Positions 33,712 to 40,083 of a DNA stretch of 40,083 nucleotides are shown piece by piece; position 1 is the first letter of the stretch, and each line of letters starts with the position of its first letter. The stretch is from contig DELT01000068.1 in NCBI GenBank assembly GCA_002354555.1, positions 3,842 to 43,924 of the forward strand, given 5' to 3'. Source of the stretch: Methylophaga sp. UBA2689. Lineage in GTDB: Bacteria; Pseudomonadota; Gammaproteobacteria; Nitrosococcales; Methylophagaceae. The position numbers and the translations under genes are program-made. Below the pieces are notes generated by a model. The model was not told where the DNA came from. It made no database searches and saw only the letters and a list, made by a program, of their open reading frames with translations.

Positions 33712-35096
33712 TGGTCATGTTGACTGCTCAAAGTTTATTAAAAGAATTACCTGCCGCTTTTCCAATTGAGTTAGAACTGGGCGGCACAAAATATCAAATT
33801 CTGTCGGTATTACGTTTTCTGGCCGGGCGGCGAATTGTTTTACATGCCAGCAACGATAGTGGCGAATTTGTGCTCAAGTTATTTGCCGCGCAGGGCAAAG
33901 GTCAGCAGGAATATCAACGTGAATTGAAAGCGCATCAACATTGTAGCCAGGCCGATATTGCCGTTGCGCCGATTTTGAACAACGCCGACGATCAGCAGGG
34001 CATCAGTTTTATCGTCTATGCTTTTTTACCTAAAGCGGTGACGTTGAATGCTTTGTCAGAAGAGACATTTCCGCTGACGGCCTTATTTGATTTGTTTGGC
34101 CGTTGCCATCAAAACCAGTGCTATCAGCAGGATCCGCACCTGGATAACTTTGTGTTTTCCAATAACATCTTGTATCTCTTGGATTTGGCTTCAGTGATTT
34201 GTCCGAAAAAACCGCTAAAAATGGCGACTTGTCTAAATAATCTGGCACGGCTGATGGCACAGTTTCCATTGGAGCAACAGGAATGGATGTTGGATGGCTT
34301 ACCTGCTTATTTTTCGGCGAGAAATATGCCGCTCGATCCTATCGTTGAGCAGCAATTACTCGGCAAGATCAAAAAAGCCCGCGACTACCGGCAAACGCAT
34401 TATCTGAAAAAACAGTTTCGATCCTGCACCATGACCCGTTATCAAAAATCACTGATGATTGAGGCTGCATGGCGTGGCAATTTATCTACCGCTTTAGCAG
34501 AGCAGCCATTAACGTTATTAAATCAAGCCATGCAAGATGGAATCTCTTTGAAAAAAGGTAACTCTGCTACCGTGGTCAAAAGTGAACTGGCAGAGCAGCC
34601 GGTGGTTATCAAGCGTTACAACATGAAAACGCCATGGCATTTCTTACGACGTTGTCTGCGTAAAAGTCGTGCCAATGTGTCCTGGTACAATGCCAATCTG
34701 CTGGAATTTCTGGGAATTGCCACACCGCAACCACTCGGATTTGTTGAACAGCGGTTTTTCGGGCTGCGACAGAAAGCCTATTTTATCTGTGAGCATATTG
34801 CCGGTTGTTCGTTGGCAGACTTGTCGGACTCGGAAATTCAGCAACCTGAAATGCTGCAGCAAATCAGTGAATTATTTGAGCAATTGCGTTGCCATCATAT
34901 TTATCATGGTGATTTAAAAGCCACCAATTGGCTGGTCGATAATCAGCAAAAAATCTGGTTGATTGATTTGGACGCGATGCGGCAAATCACAAAAACCGGT
35001 TTCAAGCGTTTTCATAAAGAGGATCAGCAGCGATTTTTACGCAATTGGCCAGTAGGCGAAACTCGTCATCTGTTAACCAAAGCGATCAAAGCATAA
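33711..35096 (+). CDS. Tandem kinase-like protein of the LPS core locus
   Basis: 461-residue protein made of two kinase-like domains in one chain. The first (about 20-220) has VLKLF with K56, the loop QDPHLDNFV with D141 and N146, and LLDLA with D158. The second (about 270-455) has VIKRY with K301, YHGDLKATN with D401 and N406, and IDLD with D419. Both keep the residues needed for ATP and metal binding, though the first lacks the usual His before the catalytic Asp. It resembles InaA/WaaP-type kinases and, by position, Pseudomonas PA5006 (recalled, not checked). The likely target is LPS core sugar. It is coupled to waaP by one overlapping base. Confidence 0.8.
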   Translation: MVMLTAQSLLKELPAAFPIELELGGTKYQILSVLRFLAGRRIVLHASNDSGEFVLKLFAAQGKGQQEYQRELKAHQHCSQADIAVAPILNNADDQQGISFIVYAFLPKAVTLNALSEETFPLTALFDLFGRCHQNQCYQQDPHLDNFVFSNNILYLLDLASVICPKKPLKMATCLNNLARLMAQFPLEQQEWMLDGLPAYFSARNMPLDPIVEQQLLGKIKKARDYRQTHYLKKQFRSCTMTRYQKSLMIEAAWRGNLSTALAEQPLTLLNQAMQDGISLKKGNSATVVKSELAEQPVVIKRYNMKTPWHFLRRCLRKSRANVSWYNANLLEFLGIATPQPLGFVEQRFFGLRQKAYFICEHIAGCSLADLSDSEIQQPEMLQQISELFEQLRCHHIYHGDLKATNWLVDNQQKIWLIDLDAMRQITKTGFKRFHKEDQQRFLRNWPVGETRHLLTKAIKA

Positions 35097-35128
35097 GGCA
35101 ACAAAATAGTGTTAAACGGAACGAATTT

Positions 35129-36256
35129 ATGAAGCTGGCGGTATGCCTGTATAAATATTTTGCCTATGGCGGCCTAGCACGGGATTTTCGGCGGATTCTG
35201 GAAATTCGCCGTGATGCCGGAGATAAAATCGATGTGTATTACATTGAATGGCAAGGCGATCCCATTCCCGGTTTTAACCAAATTCCGATTAAGGTTTCAG
35301 GTCTGACAAATCATGCCAAAGTACGGGATTTTTATAATAAATCGCAGCCACTAATCGCCGCTGGAAATTATGATCTGGTGATTGGTTTTAACAAAATGCC
35401 TGGTCTGGATCTGTATTACGCTGCTGACCCTTGTTATCTGGCACGGGTCAGGCAAGAGCCAAGCTATATCGTTAAACAGTTTTTTGGCCGGGTAAGATTT
35501 TACGAAGCCTGGGAAAGGGCAGTTTTTGGACCACAAAGCCACACCGTATCGATGATGATCTCATCGGTACAGCGCAAACTGTTTGAACAGTATTATCAGA
35601 CACCACCGGAAAGGCTGGTTGATCTGCCACCCGGTATCGATCCGGATCGCGTACGGCCCTATGACTGGCAGATGCAACGTCAACAATTTCGCCAACAGTT
35701 ATCGTTAAATGATGATGACTTTTTACTGCTGATGATAGGCTCAGGTTTTAAACGCAAAGGCGCTGATTTTGCCATTGAAGCTATGGCCTCTCTACCACAG
35801 GCTTTACGTGAAAACACACATTTATATGTGGTAGGTGAAGATAATGCCAAACCATTTGAACAACTGGCGCATAAGCTCGATGTCAGTGAGCGTACCCACT
35901 TTATGGGCGGACGCGATGATGTAGCAAAATGGCTACTGTCGGCCGATGTGTTTTTACACCCAGCACGTTCTGAAAATACCGGGACCGTGATTCTGGAAGC
36001 CATGGTGGCTGGCCTGCCAAGTATGGTCAGCACTGCCTGTGGTTATGCCAACTATGTAAAAGACTCGAACGGCGGTGAATGTATCGACCAGCCGGAAGAT
36101 ACATCAGCTTTTACACAACAGTTGGCTAAAATGCTCGATAAACAATGCCTGCAACAGTTGTCACAAAATGCCTTGGATTATGCCGCCACACATGATTTGT
36201 ACAGCATGCCACAGCGGGCTGCGGAGTTGATAGAAATGTTAGCTATAAAGCAGTAA
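35129..36256 (+). CDS. waaG: LPS core glucosyltransferase I-type enzyme
   Basis: 375-residue GT4-family GT-B glycosyltransferase that adds a hexose to heptose II of the inner core. It aligns by eye with E. coli WaaG (374 residues): CLYKYFAYGGLARDFRRI at the N-terminus, VIGFNKMPGLDLYYAADPCY, the LPPGIDPDR segment and the ENTGTVILEAM donor site. The ATG at 35129 is chosen over the upstream in-frame start in the preceding gene. It lies 32 bases after the double-kinase gene. The actual sugar could be glucose or galactosamine, as the family varies. Confidence 0.93.
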   Translation: MKLAVCLYKYFAYGGLARDFRRILEIRRDAGDKIDVYYIEWQGDPIPGFNQIPIKVSGLTNHAKVRDFYNKSQPLIAAGNYDLVIGFNKMPGLDLYYAADPCYLARVRQEPSYIVKQFFGRVRFYEAWERAVFGPQSHTVSMMISSVQRKLFEQYYQTPPERLVDLPPGIDPDRVRPYDWQMQRQQFRQQLSLNDDDFLLLMIGSGFKRKGADFAIEAMASLPQALRENTHLYVVGEDNAKPFEQLAHKLDVSERTHFMGGRDDVAKWLLSADVFLHPARSENTGTVILEAMVAGLPSMVSTACGYANYVKDSNGGECIDQPEDTSAFTQQLAKMLDKQCLQQLSQNALDYAATHDLYSMPQRAAELIEMLAIKQ

Positions 36257-36296
36257 GCCAATATATTTACAAAATAATTCAAGAAAATTTCAATAC

Positions 36297-37256
36297 ATGC
36301 AATCAGTTAAAAGAATAGCAATTGTTCCGTTCCCTGCTCTTGGTGATGTGACCATTTGTTTGCGATTAGCACAAAATCTGACTAAAAGTGGTTGCGAAGT
36401 AACGTTGTTTGCAAATTTAATTACTTCAGCTGCTTTAAATTTTCCTTGGCTTAAGCTGAGCGCATTGCCAACGAATCCTGCTGTCATGATGCCATCATAC
36501 GATCTGATCCTTCTGGACGTATTGTCGCCGTGGGTAAAAGATCATTTGGCCGATTTAGGAGTTTCGAAAAATATACTACTGTTCACTTCAAAGAATTATT
36601 CTAAAAGCCTTCCAACTAAAACTTTTTCAAATAAAGACTTAATTTCTCAATCATCAGGTACTTTTACCAACCGTCCACTTTGTTTGGATAAAAACAGCAC
36701 CAGAAGTATGGTTGACTGGGTTGATGAGTATGGGGTGGAGGTATTAGGTGTTAAAGCCGACTCATTGTTACCTGCAGTTACTTTCCATCAGCCAAAGCAA
36801 GTTAAAAATTTAGTGGTGATTTTTCCAACTACGCCAAATCCAAAAAAGAACTTTTCTATTAAAGGCTTTAATAAACTTGCAACAAATCTTATTGGGATGG
36901 GGTTTCAAGTGGATATTGTTGTTATGCCCCATGAAAGAGAACAGCTAGAAGCTAAATTTGAGAATATAAATGTTAAAAGTTTTGAGCTAATCGCAGATTT
37001 AATAGAGTACCTGCGATCAGCTAAGGTTGTTATTAGCAACGATTCGGGAGGAGGGCACCTTGCTGCAATGCTCGGTATTTCCACCATAACTATTACTCGT
37101 AAAAATAAAAACTTCGTATGGCGTCCAGGTTATAAGGTGGGGAATGTTGTTTCACCAATGATTACATTAAAATTTGGTGGCGAACATATCTGGCGACCAT
37201 TTATTTCAATTAAAGAAATTGAAAAAATTACCAAAAAAATTATGTGTAATAGTTAA
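36297..37256 (+). CDS. GT9-family glycosyltransferase (heptosyltransferase-like)
   Basis: 319-residue probable ADP-heptose-type glycosyltransferase of GT9. The N-terminal VKRIAIVPFPALGDVTICL and C-terminal VISNDSGGGHLAAMLGIST motifs mark the fold. The donor motif reads SGGGHLA rather than the usual TGPMHLA, so the donor may differ. The sequence is richer in A and T than waaG and waaP beside it, and the ribosome site is weak, which suggests recent transfer. It ends on the same TTAA as the convergent carbamoyltransferase gene. It probably extends the core or outer core; the acceptor is unknown. Confidence 0.8.
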   Translation: MQSVKRIAIVPFPALGDVTICLRLAQNLTKSGCEVTLFANLITSAALNFPWLKLSALPTNPAVMMPSYDLILLDVLSPWVKDHLADLGVSKNILLFTSKNYSKSLPTKTFSNKDLISQSSGTFTNRPLCLDKNSTRSMVDWVDEYGVEVLGVKADSLLPAVTFHQPKQVKNLVVIFPTTPNPKKNFSIKGFNKLATNLIGMGFQVDIVVMPHEREQLEAKFENINVKSFELIADLIEYLRSAKVVISNDSGGGHLAAMLGISTITITRKNKNFVWRPGYKVGNVVSPMITLKFGGEHIWRPFISIKEIEKITKKIMCNS

Positions 37257-38977
37257 ACTTTGGTGATCAGAATATCTTCCATCACCAGATATTGCAGATC
37301 CGAACCGAAGAACATATTTAACGCATCCGTTGGGCTGCAGACCATAGGTTCACCACGACGATTCAATGAGGTATTCAACACCACCGCATTGCCGGTCAGT
37401 TTTTCCATTTCTTCAATCAGTTCGTAATAACGTGCATTAGTAGCACGAGTCACAATTTGAGCCCGGGCGGTACCATCTTCATGCACGACTTCCGGAATTC
37501 GTGATTTCCAGCTTTCTGCCACATCAAAGGTAAAGGTCATGTACGGGCTTGGATGATCGGTCTGTAGAATTTCCGGCGCCACTTTGTCCAGCATACTTGG
37601 GCAGAATGGACGCCAGCGTTCACGGTATTTGATTTGGGCATTAATTCGATCTGCCACCCCGGAATGATTTGGCGACCCCAGAATGCTGCGATTACCTAAT
37701 GCACGAGGACCAAATTCCATCCGTCCCTGAAACCAGGCAACCGGATTACCATCAGCCAGAATTTTTGCCGTGTCAGCACAGACATCATTTAAATATTGCC
37801 AGCTAACAGGTTGCGTATAACGCTCACAGGCTTCAACACACTGTTGGGTGGTATAGGAGGGACCAAGATAAACATGCTCCATTTTCTCCACTGGAACCCC
37901 AGCCAGTTGTGAAGCATAACTGGCAGCACCAATCGCCGTACCGGCATCACTGGAAGCCGGTTGTACAAACAGTTCTTTGACGCCGGGCATAGCGATAATG
38001 CGTTGATTCAGTTTTACGTTAAGCGCAACCCCACCAGCATAGGCCACTTTCCCAGTTTCACGAATGATATCGCCAAGATAATAGTCAATCAGATGCAGCG
38101 CACATTTTTCCAGCAACGCCTGAATACTGGCGGCGTAATCTATGTAAGGTTCATCTTTCTCATCGCCTTCACGCATCGGGCCAAGCCATTCGATGAGTTC
38201 CGGGCTGAAGAAATAACCTTTGCCATCTTTTTTATAACGGCGAAAGCCAACGGTGTTGACCAGCTTGGTATTAACCTTGAATTCGCCATTTTCACAATGA
38301 ATCAAACGTGAAAAATCAAACCGGTTCGGATCACCATACGGTGCCATGCCCATAACTTTAAATTCGCCATCAAGCATTTCAAAACCGAGATATTCAGTCA
38401 TCGCACCATAAACGCCGCCGAGAGAATCAGGGTCGAAGAATTCTTTGATTTTGTGAATTTTGCCGTTTTCGCCATAACCAAAAAACGTCGTGGCATATTC
38501 ACCTTTACCATCAATGCCAATAATCGCAGTTTTTTCCTGAAAACCACTTAGATGATAGGCACTGCTGGCATGGGCCAGATGATGTTCAACCGGGACAAAT
38601 TTGACACGTTTGGAATCAATGCCTAAATCATCCAGCAGTTTCATCACGTTTTTATGATTACGCCAGTAACGACGATTACCGGAGAATAAAGCAGTTAATG
38701 CTCTGTCAGGCGCGTACCAGTGGCGTTTGGCATAGTGCCAGCGAGCCGGCGATTGCAGACCAATCTGCGCGTAAGGAAACGCCACAATATCGATTTCATC
38801 GGGACGGATACCTGCCTGCTCAAGACAATATCTGGTAGCTTCATAAGCCATCTTGCCCTTGGCATGTTTGTCACGGAGGAAGCGCTCTTCTTCTGCAGCC
38901 GCCACCAGTTTTCCATCAATATATAAAGCAGCTGAGGCGTCATGATTTACCGCGCCGGAAAGGCCTAAAACGATCAT
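37253..38977 (-). CDS. NodU/CmcH/TobZ-family O-carbamoyltransferase
   Basis: 574-residue enzyme that transfers a carbamoyl group from carbamoyl phosphate to a hydroxyl, through carbamoyl-AMP. The N-terminal Kae1-like domain starts LGLSGAVNHDASAALYIDG with H12 and EEER. The VPVEHHLAHASSAY metal-binding histidines and the C-terminal YrdC-like region FQGRMEFGPRALGNRSIL and NTSLNRRGEPMV are all present. In Pseudomonas a homologous gene in the core locus carbamoylates inner-core heptose at O-7 (recalled as WapO/PA5005). The position beside waaP, waaG and a GT9 gene makes an LPS-core target the likeliest here. Confidence 0.88.
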   Translation of the reverse strand: MIVLGLSGAVNHDASAALYIDGKLVAAAEEERFLRDKHAKGKMAYEATRYCLEQAGIRPDEIDIVAFPYAQIGLQSPARWHYAKRHWYAPDRALTALFSGNRRYWRNHKNVMKLLDDLGIDSKRVKFVPVEHHLAHASSAYHLSGFQEKTAIIGIDGKGEYATTFFGYGENGKIHKIKEFFDPDSLGGVYGAMTEYLGFEMLDGEFKVMGMAPYGDPNRFDFSRLIHCENGEFKVNTKLVNTVGFRRYKKDGKGYFFSPELIEWLGPMREGDEKDEPYIDYAASIQALLEKCALHLIDYYLGDIIRETGKVAYAGGVALNVKLNQRIIAMPGVKELFVQPASSDAGTAIGAASYASQLAGVPVEKMEHVYLGPSYTTQQCVEACERYTQPVSWQYLNDVCADTAKILADGNPVAWFQGRMEFGPRALGNRSILGSPNHSGVADRINAQIKYRERWRPFCPSMLDKVAPEILQTDHPSPYMTFTFDVAESWKSRIPEVVHEDGTARAQIVTRATNARYYELIEEMEKLTGNAVVLNTSLNRRGEPMVCSPTDALNMFFGSDLQYLVMEDILITKV

Positions 38978-39041
38978 AAATTATCTTCGAGTTGCGTAAA
39001 AATGTTGTTCAGTATATCAAGCGTAGAGGCCGTGAGACCAT

Positions 39042-39965
39042 TTAACCTTTCAGATTGACGGGATTAATTGGAGTAAAGCCTTGCGGGGAGATCTGAAAAC
39101 CATTTTTACGAGCTTGCTCGATATCGATTTGCACCAATTTATCCAGTGAAGTCCATGCTGCTGGTGTATCACGCAGATTTTTGGGTAACCAGCGATTCGA
39201 TTTCCAGTTCATGAAGTGGAGATACATAAATTCCCTGTTATCTCTATCATTGGTTAAATGACCATCTTTCCAGAACCATTGCTGGGGATGCTCCGAGCTT
39301 CCATCAATCCACATAATTGGTGAGAGAACGGTACTAAACTGTTCTTTATATAAAACCCGTCTTTGATAACGTGAACTGTAAGACCACACCTTACGTAACC
39401 ATACTGGATGATTTTTATGGCGAACAAACAGTTTGGAAAATTTTGATTCATCCAATCCGATATGTTCGTCCATCTCCATTAACTTCTGCCAATTCGGGAT
39501 TTTACGAAACGCCTGACGATATCGATCGGTATTACGGAAAATGGCGAGATGGCCGGATAGTCTGCGGTTATGTGTGCCGATAACATCATATTTTTGCAGT
39601 AACTCGTCGGTAATAAAGTTTCTTATCTGACCATAAATGATGTCGACATCACCCACCGCAAAAAAATCATAATCCTTGATATCGGATTCATGGATAAATC
39701 CCAAGGCGGGTTTCAAATCACACAACTTATAAGGACTTGAAGGATTAAAATTGATGGCTAAACGATCGCTTACCAAGCATTTATATTCTTCAAAAGACAG
39801 ATGGATATATCTTACATTGGGGCTCTGATTCACCGGCTCACCGCAGTCAGTGTAAAAAAGCCAATTCATTTGAGGATTTTTTTTGCAACTTTCTATATAC
39901 AACTCGAACCATTCTGGCCACTGACCAAAATATGGAATGATTTTGATGATCTTTTGGTGTTGCAT
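39042..39965 (-). CDS. Probable GT-A glycosyltransferase (DUF6625-like)
   Basis: 307-residue protein with the look of a polysaccharide glycosyltransferase. It has an N-terminal KIIKIIPYFGQWPEWFELYI segment, the acidic motif VGDVDIIYG (about 111-119) that fits a DxD metal/nucleotide-sugar site, and downstream HNRRLSGHLAIFRN and a C-terminal YLHFMNWKSNRW. I recall these features from the DUF6625 family. There is no signal peptide or membrane helix. It lies 64 bases upstream of the carbamoyltransferase gene on the same strand, so the two may be co-transcribed. Sugar and acceptor are unknown. Confidence 0.7.
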   Translation of the reverse strand: MQHQKIIKIIPYFGQWPEWFELYIESCKKNPQMNWLFYTDCGEPVNQSPNVRYIHLSFEEYKCLVSDRLAINFNPSSPYKLCDLKPALGFIHESDIKDYDFFAVGDVDIIYGQIRNFITDELLQKYDVIGTHNRRLSGHLAIFRNTDRYRQAFRKIPNWQKLMEMDEHIGLDESKFSKLFVRHKNHPVWLRKVWSYSSRYQRRVLYKEQFSTVLSPIMWIDGSSEHPQQWFWKDGHLTNDRDNREFMYLHFMNWKSNRWLPKNLRDTPAAWTSLDKLVQIDIEQARKNGFQISPQGFTPINPVNLKG

Positions 39966-40083
39966 TGTTCAATTAAGTCCAAACTAAAAAAATTAATACT
40001 TTGCACTTCCAGTATTCGACATTATGTGAAACATACTGTTGTTTTATGAACATAAAGTTTTATGTCTAGCTTATGAAAGTCCA

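Overview
The window reads as chromosomal DNA of a Gram-negative gammaproteobacterium. Evidence for this: proteobacterial petABC followed by sspA-sspB, a pilBCD-coaE-zapD-yacG block convergent with mutT, lptM-lysA-dapF-DUF484-xerC, polA next to a DUF2782 gene and thrB, and a heptose-based LPS core locus. A pseudoazurin and the overall gene set resemble methylotrophs such as Methylophaga. That genus guess is recalled from similar gene content and is not proven here.

Layout. 1-1401: a sigma-54-type response regulator that has lost the GAFTGA motif. 1403-4974 (minus): petA-petB-petC-sspA-sspB, the cytochrome bc1 complex plus stringent starvation proteins. 5142-7619 (minus): pseudoazurin and an Atm1-type ABC exporter. 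7779-12298 (plus): FmdB-type zinc ribbon, DUF502 membrane protein, aspS, nadA, a CHCC zinc-finger protein and a MutT-type Nudix hydrolase. 12339-17796 (minus): pilB-pilC-pilD-coaE-zapD-yacG (type IV pilus motor, platform and prepilin peptidase; CoA synthesis; divisome). 17943-21766 (plus): lptM, lysA, dapF, DUF484, xerC. 21767-22595: no gene, but a dense block of dispersed repeats and hairpins. 22596-25310 (minus): polA. 25402-29263 (plus): DUF2782, thrB, waaC, hldE.

29263-30236 is a second repeat-bounded segment. It carries an AT-rich membrane-protein gene that is split in two by a frameshift at an A8 tract. 30233-32795 (minus): gmhA coupled to an FAD oxidoreductase and an aldo/keto reductase. 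32902-37256 (plus): waaP, a double-kinase protein, waaG and a GT9 glycosyltransferase. 37253-39965 (minus): a NodU/CmcH-type carbamoyltransferase and a DxD-containing probable glycosyltransferase. The last 118 bases hold nothing I can call.

How the genes work together. GmhA and HldE supply activated heptose, WaaC and WaaG build the inner core, WaaP and its kinase-like neighbour probably phosphorylate it, and the carbamoyltransferase may carbamoylate it, as in the Pseudomonas core locus. LysA and DapF make meso-diaminopimelate and lysine, and ThrB feeds threonine synthesis. Cytochrome bc1 and pseudoazurin are periplasmic electron-transfer components.

Most of the window is ordinary core genome. 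The parts most worth a second look are the two repeat-bounded segments (21771-22588 and 29263-30236), which share three repeat motifs, the frameshifted cargo gene, the degenerate AAA+ regulator, and the tandem kinase-like protein.
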